From Gentiana macrophylla (Eukaryota > Streptophyta > Magnoliopsida > Gentianales > Gentianaceae), in contig CM047806.1 in NCBI GenBank assembly GCA_026214975.1, forward strand, positions 1,304,501 to 1,368,500: a stretch of 64,000 nucleotides of DNA, given 5' to 3'. The notes under the pieces are model-generated. The model was given only the letters and a program-made list of their open reading frames with translations, ran no database searches and had not been told where the DNA came from. Each line of letters opens with the position of its first letter. Position 1 is the first letter of the stretch. Made by a program: the position numbers and the translations under genes. This document shows, piece by piece, positions 45,287 through 57,908 of the stretch.

Positions 45287-47103
45287 TGTTAGTAATATCA
45301 TCCGCAACGGAAGCGATTTTAAGGATCTAGATCTATAAAATACACTTAATAAAATAACTAGATCTATTATACAAGGGGGTTAGAACATACCTCTTGGATC
45401 TCAAAATCCAAGTTGAAGAACCGCAAAAGGATGAATGAAAGAAGATGTGAAGAGCACCACGATCTCCCGTACGTGTGATCCAAGCAACTCCCGGTGGAAG
45501 GAAATTCTCGACTCGAACCCTTCGGATATGCTACCCGGAAAAACCTCCAAGATTTTTCCCCAACCCTCTTGGCCGAAATTTTGCTCTTGCTTTTGTTAAG
45601 AGTCGAAATTTATGTGTGTTGTAAGGCTTGGGAGAACTCTCTTTATATAGGAGAGTAAAACTTAACCTCCAAGGATTTAATAATTAATACAAAATCAATT
45701 ATAATAATCCCATTAAATAAAAGATAATCCCATAATATTCTAGAACAAATCTAGAATAATATTTATCTTTATTTCTTACCATAAATATTTATCCAATAAA
45801 TATTTTGTGCACATGTTTTAAAACAATTTCTTGTTTCCTAAAATATACACTTGGGGCGAAATTTTTAGCTTGTGACCTAGTCACAATAATTTCGACTAAC
45901 ACACTAAATTGGGCCAAGATTATGAAAAATGTCTTTTTCACATATTTAATTATTTAGCCCAACTAATTTAATAGTCCACTAAACAATTAATTCACATATC
46001 GTTTTAATAAAGTCCAACAAGAACTAAATTAATATTATCAGGATTCGACGTCCGAGAATAGCTATGCTATATTTGGAGGCACGTCGGGGACCATGGACTA
46101 ATAATCAGCGGCTCCGATAAATCAAATAAATAATTATCTTACGAACAGAATAATTATATTCGATAAATCAATCACAGAATATGCCACCATAATCCCGTGA
46201 TCGCACTCTCCGATTATGAGATTATATTTATCTCTCACGAGAATAATAATAAGCATCCATTGATATAATCATTACATATGGATTAATCCTCTATAGATCG
46301 CTCATTCTAAATCGGGAAGTTACCGTTAACCCTTTTTAGAACATCTTATCCTTATTTACCATTAACCCCTATTGATCAATTAATTCATACAACTCACCGG
46401 TAGCTAATCGATGTAATATGAACTCGCGATCGATCGCTTTCTAGGATTAACAAATAAGGAATCGTCTTCATCTACTTCCATAAATGGAAGGAATGGATTC
46501 CGTATCTGTGATAACACGGACTACTCACTCAATCCAAGACAATGCCAAGATGGGGTAATTCGGATCACGGACTCGGTGTAATCCTTAACCGTCAAGTCAA
46601 ACCTCATACTGATTCAAGCAGTTGACTGTGATCACCTCAGGATTAAGATATATCCATAAATATGATCATTGATTGATTTGATAAGACTTCTCAATTACGG
46701 AATTATATCGTGAACTCTAATCAAATCGGTCCAGCCCTATATGATATATCTATCATATATAAATGCCCCACTAGGTTCTCTTAACCGAAAATCCGGATAA
46801 GACAATCACACATATTGTGTTCTGGGCGCATTAATAGCACGTTAAAAGAGAGACCCGATACTCTCGATTAACTTCACTACGGGCTAATTGTATTTTAAGT
46901 ACATCTTCACTAACTCAATCCTCCCGTGTATATCCCATACACTGAGTTATGTGATTACATAAACGATATACTTTAGGGTTTTCTGTAGTGTAAATACTAT
47001 TGTCACATCGGTGAATATGAGAATAATAAATATGAATAATAATATCATTTCATTTATTAAATAAAACAATTACAAAATTGTCTTTCGGGCATCACACCTA
47101 ACA
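45287..47103 (-). repeat. 3' LTR of the LARD-like element
   Basis: Pairs with 52899-54725 over its whole length with scattered small differences. A TATA-like stretch (CTTTATATAGGAGAG on the plus strand) is near 45633. Confidence 0.9.
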
Positions 47104-47118
47104 ATCTCCCACTTGCAC
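47104..47118 (-). promoter_or_regulatory. Polypurine tract of the LARD-like element
   Basis: The minus strand reads GTGCAAGTGGGAGAT directly before the LTR start TGTTAGG, like Copia tracts. Confidence 0.75.
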
Positions 47119-50100
47119 GAAAGCATGTGATTAATTGTTTTAGAGCACACCCTATTATTTAAAATACAACAAACCACATTTCCCACTCGCTCTAAAGCAA
47201 TGGAGACCCATCCCGTATTCTAGTACCCATTAAGCATATCACAATCATTGCAGATGACAAAGTACACTCCGAGTGTGCCGTCGTAGGATAGGTCAGTGAC
47301 TCGGGGAGTACCTACATCTCAATATCATGGGTCTTAATGATTAGTCAGGTTGTCGGCTCGAGACGATCCGTAGAATTGAAACGTTACCGGTCCATCTAAT
47401 CATGTGGTACTTTCCCAATATGCTTTTGACCTCTAGTGATTTCGAAAATCCTTATAAGCTACCCCTTCATCGTGTGCACAATGATGTGGTATCGGCTTCC
47501 AAATCTAGGATCACTCCCATAAATGAAAAGGAAATCCTTAAGCTATATCGCCTCTCTAGCTACTACAAAAGCCGCTAATCACCCAACTAGTTAAAGTCGA
47601 GTTGGCGTTGCTGGATTCCTCCAGGCAATAGCTTCAACACAAGAGTAAACATTGAGCCCGAGATCGACTTAACGATCATCCTCAATCTGACTTAAAGTCA
47701 AAATCGATTATATCACATATATCCAAGTTCACACATGAATATGTCCGCATATTATTCCTCGTTATCTTCAAGATACTAAAGGACATACTAAACTTGCTTT
47801 GTTAACCGCCGAATCTAAGATTCGATCAAAGTTGACGTTCAATAACCTGACCATCTCTTACTAGAAAGAGAATCTATCCCATTTCTCTTGATCCGAAGAT
47901 TTAGAGAGTCATTCCTGAGGCATAGGGTAGAACTTCCTCGTTGAATGTTGCATACACAGATGCATCATCTTAACTAATAAGATGGATGGGAAACCAGTGA
48001 CTGATTCTAATGAATTCGACCGAGTCAAACTCTTTAGGATGTTGTCCAAATCTCTATTGTAGAGAATTGTGGCATTGTCAGATTCTGACTTCAGATAACA
48101 CACCCATGTTGATTCCAACTGGTGCAGTGTTATCCTTCACAAACACTAATATATATATGTGTATATATTCACTACTGTACTAAAATTGATATCCAGTCTA
48201 CAAAAGGCTTATCAATATTCTGGTCAAATCCACATATTATAAAAATATATGACTTCCAATGACCGAGAGGTTTGCTTTTTATCCACAAAGGACATAAGCC
48301 TTGACAGTCATCCTGTCATAAGTTCATAAGGCAATACCCTTTTGTTCCGAATGAATCCAGACTCCGTTTGTTTGGTAAGAAAATCTCAGGGAATCACCCC
48401 TATTTTCTGCTTTTGAACGAAATCATGCAATACTAAGTGGTAAGAGAGTCTAAGGTCTGATTAACTCTCTACTTCTTAGGGAATTACCCCTAGACCACTC
48501 AAGCTTTGCTCTGAAAGATAAACTTTCCTATTCATTCTACTTTTTTCCGTGTAGATCCAATTACTTTACTTGGGCCTGAGACGCTCAGTGGATCTACAAG
48601 AGTATGAACAGAATCGAGAGTACCGAACTCCATTCACAGGGTTATGGCTATTAAACCAACCTCTATTATCGTAATCCTATACTGCTCACAAAAGAGCCAT
48701 AGGTCATCAATCGATCCTCAGACTACAAAGTCCGCAGAACCAGTAATGGGTAATGGATAAACCATACTCCCAATACTTACCGGGTGGATCGAAATTCGAT
48801 CTAGTTTAGTAGTATTTAGTGTTATCACCAACAACCGATTTTGGATGTGGTCCGATTTTAATCGATTAGTAACTACCTTGAGTAAACGTATTTCAAGGTT
48901 CAAGGTTTTGTTTGTTTATGGACTCTATCGGGAAGGATGCAACAAAGATAACCGTCCTTCCCGATTTCAAGAATCCTATTTCTAACCTTTATACTCAATT
49001 GGTTAAAAGATATATCACGAATGGTCATTGACCGAACGTATGCGCAAAATTCCCAGTCTTACCTTTAAGCACCGTGTGCTAAATGCTTATATTTATGGAA
49101 GTGGGGTGAACCGAATCCACACCTTATCTGTAAATTCCAAAGCATATTCTAGGTAGACTTCTCGGTCTTATATTTCAATGTAAACCGTTATTTCGCTTCC
49201 AATATCTTTATTGAGTTAAGCAGTGTATTGTAGCACATCTAAAAACTATGTAAGGCAATTTAACGGTTTCTCCCTTAGTGAAAGCATTTCACTATGAGGC
49301 AGGCTGAGCATCAGTCTCGAGGACTATGAATGGCCTATTCCGAGTATAGAATACTCTGTCTCTGTTGAAAACAGAGAAACCTCAAAATATTTTGGATAAA
49401 CTTACCGGAGTGTTTGAATAGTTATCAGAAGTCACTACTTGGAAGCTCCTACTAGCTTGTATCTTTCATCAGACCCCGAAGGTCGTCATGAACAAGCTAT
49501 GTTACTTCTTTATAACCATTATCCTTTCCCGATTGAAAGGAAACTTAGTCATTGAACCTTTGAGACAATATAACCAGATCGAGAAAAGAATCACCCCGAG
49601 CCACCCTCGTGTCTTGTCTTTTAGGGACTATGCACTAACTATGGAATATGAAGAAGCGTTTATCTAAATATAGAAACCAATTTCTTTTAATAGTTCTTAA
49701 TATGTGTTTTATATACATATTTCAGCAGTTCTAAGTGGTTTTGACTATATCAAACAAAAGTCCGAGTCTTGGATTCGTACTTCAAATGGTATATTCACTT
49801 TCTATACGACAAACAAATCATCGAATAGAAGGTAAATCCATTCGTTCCAACGAATCTTAAACAGAAAATAATTTTTCCGCTATATCCAAGGATTGAATAT
49901 GAGATTCATTTCCTTATATCACTCCCACTATTCTAGCTAAAATTAAATGCCCGTTGTTTACTCTTTTAATCGTTAAATGCACTGCTATTTTGTTCTTCCA
50001 AAGAACATAGCTCGAGAAAATCGACAAGGATTCATAGGTTGGTGATTCAAAATCACTGTCCTTATCCTATGATTTTCAGTTAATTAATTTTCGGTTCAGC

Positions 50101-52898
50101 CTTAAAGTTTTCTCAGTTTAGATGACTAACACTTTTAGACATATTCTCCCATTCTTGACTTTCCGTTAATGGAAACAGTCTTGAACCAGCGGTTTGTTTG
50201 AGTAGACACTACTCTTGAACCGTGGGATGTCTATTTCGAGTGTTACTCGTCGGGACTTCTCGGATTGTCTAATATACCAGAAAAAACAACAAATCATAAC
50301 ATTAAAGCTCCTACTAGTTTATTGGTTCCAAATACCGTCTAACGAGCAATGCTTTATTTTTTATGATTTTCCGATTTTTTCGATTAGAAAAATCTATAGT
50401 TCCAATGTTTCCAGAAAAACAACAAATCATAGAACTCCCATTAGTTCATCGATTCCAAATATCGTCCAACTAGCGACATTTCATGACTTTCCGGTTTTTC
50501 AATTAGAACGGTTACGTGTGTAGTCAGTTACACTTTTCTAATGTTCTAGAAAAACAACAAATCATAAAGCTCCCACTAGTTCATCGATTCCAAATATCGT
50601 CCAACTAGTAACACATCATGATTTTCCGATTTTTCAATTAAAAAATTACTCGTGTAATTACTACACACTCAAAATTCACTAGAAGAATTTCAAAGTCCGA
50701 AATCACCTTTGATCAAACTAAGTTTGTCTTCCGTTTGACACGAATGACACTAGTGACATACCTATATGTCACTCTGGTTTTTAAAAGGCTTAGGAGAAAA
50801 TATCTCTTTCGAAAAATAATTGCATTATCGATTAACTAGTTCAACGTCCTAGTTACTTTCCACTTTTTAACGAAGTCAATACTAGTCAATTTATTAAATT
50901 TTAAGCAATTTTGTAAGGATATAATGCTGTAAATAAAATGACATATATTAATGCAAGTTTAACACTACTATATAATTTTATTTTAGGAATTGTAAACTAA
51001 AATAAGTCTACTCTACCATTCCAAGGTTTTAACCTCGCATCTCAGTGCCGCCGTAGGGTAGGTCAAAGAGATGACGGTTAAATCGAGACAATCTCATCAA
51101 TGAATAACTTGTGAGAATCAAACATCCCACGAGAATGGAACATCCCTTTATTCATTGACTACCTTCCTTTTTTTAGCCTAGATATTATCAAAAATATCCT
51201 TTATGAGTGTGACCTACTATATCGGATCTCTTAGATGCGCCCGAGTATGCCGTCGTAGGATAGGTCGGTGACCCGACGAGTACCGGAAATCCTATCCTTT
51301 CGGAGACCAAGCCATGAATGTTGATAGGGGTGAACACCATCCGTAGGGGACGAAATCAAACGCGCCGCGAGGCGCCACCCTTCTCTCACTTACTTGTATC
51401 TATAGTAGAGGCCGTGGGGTTGGTCGTCGCCTCCCCGCTCCCACTCAATATTTTGGAAGTGGTGGTGGGTTAACTAACCACGTCTTTTTGATGTTAACAT
51501 AAAAGTGCATCAAATCAAGGATTCCGAATGGTGTCGGTAACGTAGGCAAGCCTACCCATCCTATTCGTTGGAACATTTGTGACAGTTGGACGAAATCGGG
51601 TCAAGACAGCCCCATTGAGATAAGAAGGAATCACCCCTCCGCTCTCCGGTGTAGCTTAGTCTTGCCGGACCCCCGTGCATACATCACACTAGGAGGGTTA
51701 AGTCGGTCGAGCCTAGCTCGATTGACCACCCAACCTATAAAGTGAACGCTTTTATCCAAGATTTATTGTTCTTTTACCATCATTCAATCTCGTAGACACC
51801 ACGAATCGAAAACGTGATCTCGTTTGTGCTTTTAAGGCGGTTCACCGAGAACGCACACTGAAAAAGCTTAACGATTTCATAACCCATCCTCGGATCATTA
51901 ATTAGTTACTAAATTAATTAATTACCACGTATTAATTAAATTTCAACTAATTACACGAGTTTGTATACATGCCTATTTTAATTACCAAAATTAAAATTCT
52001 ACATGTATGCATGGAGTGGATTTATGATATGATGCGTGTCCACAAGCGATTCGATTTTATATCTATTTTATGAACAAACACATAAAAAATAAATTGCGGA
52101 AAATTTAAACACCGAGATGGATCGTTTGTACTTCGACTAACCTATTTTCTAAGGAAAAGTAAAACTAATTCTAAGTCTTCAAATCTCGATCTTGATCTTG
52201 AAATTTCCTGATCTCAAACATTCGATCTTGACACCTAACCACTTAACGATTTATGAGAGAGAGAGGTAATAATATACCAATATATTTAAAATATATCTAT
52301 ATTAATAATTGTTTAAAAAAAAAAAACTTTTTTTTTTCTTCTTCACGGTTGTTATGCAATTTTTTTATTTTTATTTTTATTTTTATTAACAAACAGGCCT
52401 TTCGGCCAGGTGTTGGAAAAAAAATAAAAAATAAAAAATATGTGACAACCAAATTAGGTTGCCGCATGGAAAAATATTGCTGTGACCAAATTTTGCCGTG
52501 ATCTAAAAAAAAAAAAACAGCCCCTCTCCTATTACCTTATGTTCCACCATATTGATGATCTTGAACACATCATGATCTTCGTCGTCTTGAACCCGGATTA
52601 AAATTAAAAAACAAAAGGTACTACCTTTTAACATAATTTTTGAATTCAACATAATTAAATTACAATTCCTATGCTCAATTGTTACTAAATAAAAGAGCTA
52701 CAAAAATTAGATCTAACGAGTAAACAGTACCAACTCCAATCCATCTCTTGAAACCACAACAATCGCAACATAAAAAAATACATACATGTGCATCGGCCCC
52801 AATAAAAAAAAATGGAACAAAAAATCTACATGTTTTACCATTCCTAGATTTAATATTTTATACGTATAAATATAGATCACCTTGGCGACTGCTACCAC
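47119..52898 (-). other. Internal region of the LARD-like element, non-coding
   Basis: Only short, unmatched frames are present (for example 47909-48118 and 48718-48903, both minus). The phrase GCCGTCGTAGGATAGGTC occurs near both ends of the region (about 47279 and 51250), as if it had been duplicated. No gag, protease, RT or integrase motif is visible. Confidence 0.6.
50277..50660. repeat. Tandem repeat of about 135 bp, 3 copies
   Basis: Copies start near 50277, 50411 and 50546 with CAGAAAAAACAACAAATCAT or a variant and include GGTTCCAAATACCGTC and GATTTTCCGATTTTT. Confidence 0.85.
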
Positions 52899-54725
52899 TG
52901 TTAGTAATATCATCCGCAACAGAAGCGATTTTAAGGATCTAGATCTATAAAATACACGTAATAAAATAACTAGATCTATTCTACAAGGGGTTGTAGAACA
53001 TACCTCTTGGATCTCAAAATCCAAGTTGAAGACCGCAAAAGGATGAATGAAAGAAGATGTGAAGAGCACCACGATCTTCCGTACGTGTGATCCAAGCAAC
53101 TCCCGGTGGAAGGAAATTCTCGACTCGAACCCTTCGGATATGCTACCCGGAAAAACCTCCAAGATTTTTCCCCAACCCTCTTGGCCGAAATTTTGCTCTT
53201 GCTTTTGTTAAGAGTCGAAATTTATGTGTGTTGTAAGGCTTGAGAGAACTCTCTTTATATAGGAGAGTAAAACTTAACCTCCAAGGATTTAATAATTAAT
53301 ACAAAATCAATAATAATAATCCCATTAAATAAAAGATAATCCCATAATATTCTAGAACAAATCTAGAATAATATTTATCTTTATTTCTTACCATAAATAT
53401 TTATCCAATAAATATTTTGTGCACATGTCTTAAAACAATTTCTTGTTTCCTAAAATATACACTTGGGGCGAAAATTTTAGCTTGTGACCTAGTCACAATA
53501 ATTTCGACTAACACACTAAATTTAGTAGAGATTATGAAAAATGTCTTTTCATACATATTTAATTATTTAAATTTCAACTAATTTAATAAATCCACTAAAC
53601 AATTAATTCACATATCGTTTTAATAAAGTCCAACAAGAACTAAATTAATATTATCGAGATTCGACGTCCGAGAATAGCTATGCTATATTTGGAGCACGTC
53701 GGGGACCATGGACTAATAATCAATGACTCCGATAAATCAAATAAATAATTATCTTACGAAACGTATAATTATATTCGATAAATCAATCACAGGAATATGT
53801 CACCATAATCCCGTGACTGCACTCCTCCGATTATGAGATTATATTTATCTCCTCACGAGAATAATAATAAGCATCCATTGATATAATCATTACATATGGA
53901 TTAATCCTCCATAGACTGTTCATTCTAAATCGGGAAGTTACCGTTAACCCTTTTTAGAACATCTTATCCTTATTTACCATTAACCACCTATTGATCAATT
54001 AATTCATACAACTCACTGGTAGCTAATCAGTGTAATATGAACTCGCGCGATCGATCAGTTTCTAGGATTAACAAATAAGTGGAATCGTCTATCTACTTCC
54101 ATAAATGGAAGGAATGGATTCCGTATCTGTGATAACACGTACTACTCACTCAATCCAAAGACAATGCCAAGATGGGGTAATTCGGATCACGACTCGAGTG
54201 TAATCCTTAACCGTCAAGTCAAACCTCATACTCGATTCAAGCGGTTGATCGTGATCACCTCGAGATTAAGATATATCCATAAATATGATCATCGATTGAT
54301 TTGATAAGACTTCTCGATTACGAATTATATCGTGAACTCTAATCAAATCGGTCCAAATTTATATGATATATCTATCATATATAAATGCCCCACTAGGTTC
54401 TCTTAACCGAAAGTCCGGATAAGACAATCACACCTATTGTGTTCTGGGCGCATTAATAGCACGTTAAAGGAGAGACCCGATACTCTCGATTAACTTCACT
54501 ACGGGCTAATTGTATTTTAAGTACATCTTCACTAACTCAATCCTCCCATTTATATCCCATACACTGAGTTATGTGATTACATAAACGATATACTTTAGGG
54601 TTTTCTGTAGTGTAAATACTATTGTCACATCGGTGAATATGAGAATAATAAATATGAATAATAATATCATTTCATTTATTAAATAAAACAATTACAAAAT
54701 TGTCTTTCGGGCATCACACCTAACA
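52899..54725 (-). repeat. 5' LTR of the LARD-like element
   Basis: Full-length partner of 45287-47103. On the minus strand it is followed by GTGGTAGCAGTCGCC, a degenerate primer-site-like sequence. Confidence 0.9.
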
Positions 54726-55829
54726 GTTTGTTGTCTTGCTGCTGCTTGTTTAACAGGTTATGATGGAAGTTCTAATGGCTGGTAACTTGGTACAGGTCCA
54801 ATGTGTTGCTTATAACTCTCAAAACCAAAACCAAACCATTTTGTATCGGTTTGACTTGTTTTTCACTCAGTTTGATTTATGGTTTATCAAATTCATCTTA
54901 TTGATTCGGTTTACGCAATTCGGTTGGTTCGGTTTGACAAAACTCTGATCAACCAACACTAGTGTGCAAAATAATCTTACTGGTTAGCTCAGAAAACTAG
55001 CAAGTCAAGTCTGGGTGTTGAGCCAAAGCAGTCAAAGCACTAGATTGAACAGGTAATTCCAGTTTTATTACATCTACAAGTAAGAATACAAACAAAACAA
55101 AACAAAACAAAACAAAGAGCTTTGGTACGAACCATATGAATTCATCTATCTTTTTAAGGCATACAACCACAAAAACTTTGCACCAAGTTACTTAAAAAAA
55201 TTCAGTCTTCTGCACAACCCGATATTCCGACTTCTGACGCTCTTTCCTCCGCAGTTTGCAATCTGAGCAGCTGCTATGCTATAATAATGGTGGTCTCTTG
55301 TAGGATATGCATATACCCGTGACTGTGACGAAAAATCCAGTTTGTTTTTTCATGAAGATAACAGGCTGTACTCCAATTCAGAAGTAGAGATTCTGGTTAT
55401 AACACATGAAGCTCGAGTTTCGAGAGGTCATTATCAGACAGAAGTAGAAGGAGCCCTTTAGCCCATGATGGTTCTTCTCCAATCTATCGCACCTATGGCA
55501 GCCATTTATCAAGTTCATCGCCTAGATAGAGATTGTAGATGGGATGGATGGCGTTTTAGTAACTTGATTAAACATCTCATCTGTTTGGTAGTTGCTATGT
55601 ATGATGTGTAACTTGCAAAACAATAAACTCAAGGTAGAAATGTATGTCCAGACATTTGTTTATTTGAACAATCAGTTTTTCTCTCTTTTTGAGTGGGTAA
55701 TTGAACAATTTTGTTTACTTTAACAGTTTTAAGACGCACAAAATCATTATGATTGTCATATCTGCTGTTCTATAATTCTTTCATTATGTTGAAGAAAGAT
55801 TTATGTTGATCGTAGTTTCATCAAATGTC
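54726..55829 (+). other. Interior of the large Mutator-like element after the insertion
   Basis: Begins with the probable continuation of the exon-like DNA split by the LARD-like element. A run of TCGGTTTGAC/TTCGGTTTA phrases (54845-54945) forms a degenerate repeat. No gene is supported. Confidence 0.45.
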
Positions 55830-56385
55830 ACTGCATATCTGATTGCCGATGTCGCTGCATAAATTTGCGATGTCACTGCATAAATTGTCGATGTCACTGC
55901 ATAAATTGTTGATGTCACTGCATAAATGCGGTGTCACTTCATCGCGGTGTCTATGCATCAGGGGTGTCTCTGCATCGGGGGTGGTCACTGCATCGTGGTG
56001 TCTCTGCATCGTAGGTGGTCACTATATCGAGGTGATCAATGGATCTGGCGTAGTCAATGCATCGTGGTGTCACTTCATTGAGGCGTCTCTGCATCGCGGG
56101 TGGTCACTACGTCGCTGTATCACTTCATCGAGGTGTCTCTGCAATGCGGCATCTCTGCATCACATTGTCTCTGTATCACATTGTCTCTGCATCGGGGGTG
56201 GTCACTGCATCGCGGTGTCTCTACATCGCGGTGTCACTTCATTGCGGTGTCTCTGCATCACGGTGTCGCTTCATCGCCATGTCTCTACATCACGGTGTCA
56301 CTTCATCGTCGTGTCTCTAAATCACGGTGTCTCTGCATCGCGATGGTCATCGCATCGGGGTGGTCAATGCGTCGCGGTTACTTCT
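55830..56385 (+). repeat. Right subterminal array of the large Mutator-like element
   Basis: At first the units are exactly 21 bp (GTCACTGCATAAATTTGCGA plus T, near 55868, 55889, 55910), then become variants such as GGTGTCTCTGCATCGC and GGTGTCACTTCATCG. The unit is the reverse complement of the left array in the element at 24431-26043. Poly-A rich sequence follows, then the inverted end. Confidence 0.9.
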
Positions 56386-56720
56386 CCAAAAAAAAAAACA
56401 CAAGCACGCCGAAAAAAAAAAAAAAAAAAAAAAACGAACAACGCCTGAAAAAAAAAAAAAAAAAAAAAAAAAAAACAAGCGCCTGAAAAAAAGAAAAAAA
56501 GAAAAAAAAAAAACCAAACAAACACCAACAGCAACAGCAGGTACGCCTCTTCTCCCAATTTTTTTTTATAATTTTTTTTCCTTCATTAAGGGTATTTGAG
56601 TCTATCTATCTAATTTGTGTCCTTATAAGTCCAACAGATTCCTTTTTGTCCTTATAAGTCCAATAAGTCTGTTTTGTGTACTTTTGGGTCTTTGGCCCAT
56701 ATATATATATATATATATAG

Positions 56721-57097
56721 GTGGGTTCTATTGGCACATATCAAATCACTTTTGACACCCATTTATTTTATATTTTTCTCTTTGAACAAAACGTTATTCC
56801 CATCGGTGGTCTCTCAACAACACCAACGCTCGGTGTCGCGGCGTTGGTGTTGAAGAATACCAAATGGATCAAGCGCCCTTAAGTTGTGCCACTTTTATAA
56901 CGTGAATGTCAAGGACATCGGTGTTCTTCCTTGAACACCAACGCCGTCATCACATCGACGCAGGTGTTGGTGTTCGAGAAACACCAGGTGGAATGACGTT
57001 CGTCTTTTTGAAAACAATGTGGTGCCGAAGTAATTTTTTATGGTGCCGGAAATAAATGGATGCCGGAAGTAATTTGACATGTGCCAATAGAACTCAC
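56721..57097. mobile_element. MITE with GTGRGTTCTATTGGCACAT ends
   Basis: The left end GTGGGTTCTATTGGCACATA and reversed right end GTGAGTTCTATTGGCACATG are inverted repeats extending about 40 bp. The interior has GTTGGTGTTC / GAACACCAAC inverted phrases. It abuts the right end of the large Mutator-like element; the target duplication is unclear. Confidence 0.75.
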
Positions 57098-57908
57098 TAT
57101 ATGTGTTGGATCTTAGGGTTTAAATTCGGTGCGGCGTGTGCCGGCGGTTTACGGATGGCATTTTGATCGCTGTCATCAACACTGTTCTGTGTGTGCCGAG
57201 ATCCGCAGGTCTACCCTTCGCCTCTCCTTTCAATCACATCTTTTTTTTGCAAAACCTTTCAATCACATCTAATTAGAGAGTTTTCAATTACTCTGTATTG
57301 ATTGATATGTTGAAATTGCTTTGGAGATATTTGTGCTGTGCTGAGTTGTGGAGATACAGTGGGTTTCTGTGCTGTTATGGCGACTGTTGGTCACTTAACA
57401 ATGAAGGTAGAAACATAATCTATGATGCCTCCACGAATGCCAAAAACACCGCTGCGACAGTAGTGATGAAAAAGGTAAAGGGTAAAGAGAAGGGTAGGCC
57501 ACAAAATTCTTGGGGAAATCATAGATTTTGTGGTGCTATCCCTATTATAGGCTTGTAGCCACAGCACTCGAGGGTCAGTACCTTTATCATCATAAGTGCT
57601 TAGGCATACATATGTTGAGCAATCAGTTAACCTGAAATTTGGGACGAATCCAACAAATAATTTTACAATAACAAGATTAATATTCAATTAGCATGACAAC
57701 AACGAATTCACCTTACTCTCAAACATAATGCATTGAATAAGGGGCTATTATTCTGCACCTCAGTGACCTTGTAAAAGTTGGTTATGGAGCCATAGGTGCA
57801 TTGTGAGGGAAAGAAGAAAAACGAAAATCGTCGAGCTGTGTAGTTTCTGTAGCTCAAACTCGATAGCACCCGGAGAAGTATAATTAATGAGACGGTCTGC
57901 CTTTATCC
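57098..57908. other. Region downstream of the F-box gene
   Basis: A short plus-strand frame at 57298-57558 has no known match and no coding support. The interval should contain the 3' end of the minus-strand F-box transcript. Confidence 0.45.

Larger units (their letters stand above)
45287..54725 (-). mobile_element. LTR retrotransposon without recognisable genes (LARD-like)
   Basis: Two LTRs of about 1.82 kb bound 5.8 kb of internal DNA. On the minus strand the LTRs start TGTTAGGTGTGATG and end ATATTACTAACA. Flanks TTTTG and GTTTG differ at one base. The polypurine tract lies next to the left LTR and a primer-site-like TGGTAGCAG next to the right LTR, so it is oriented on the minus strand. 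The Copia-like tract (CAAGTGGGAGATTG) suggests Copia ancestry, but no gag or pol block is readable. Confidence 0.85.
44346..56698. mobile_element. Large Mutator-like element (12.4 kb) carrying gene fragments
   Basis: Imperfect inverted ends of more than 100 bp: both sides, read inward, contain AAGGACA, then GAATCTGTTGGACTTATAAG, then a tract ending in a CCCTAAT or CCCTTAAT phrase. Both ends sit in TA repeats, so the 9-bp target duplication (ATATATATA) is uninformative. The right end has a 21-bp array like that of the element at 24431. Inside are a RAF1 fragment, other exon-like DNA, and a later 9.4 kb LTR element. No transposase is seen. Confidence 0.78.

Noticed and set aside
49000..52000. 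Copia pol in the LARD-like element
   Set aside because: I looked for YVDD, DTG/DSG, RNase H and integrase blocks in the minus frames and found none I could support.
56327..56599. Lys-rich frame near the end of the large Mutator-like element
   Set aside because: It translates poly-A tracts and array repeats.
57298..57558. Small protein of 86 residues
   Set aside because: No family match, low-quality composition and position in the 3' region of the F-box gene; an open frame of this size is expected by chance.
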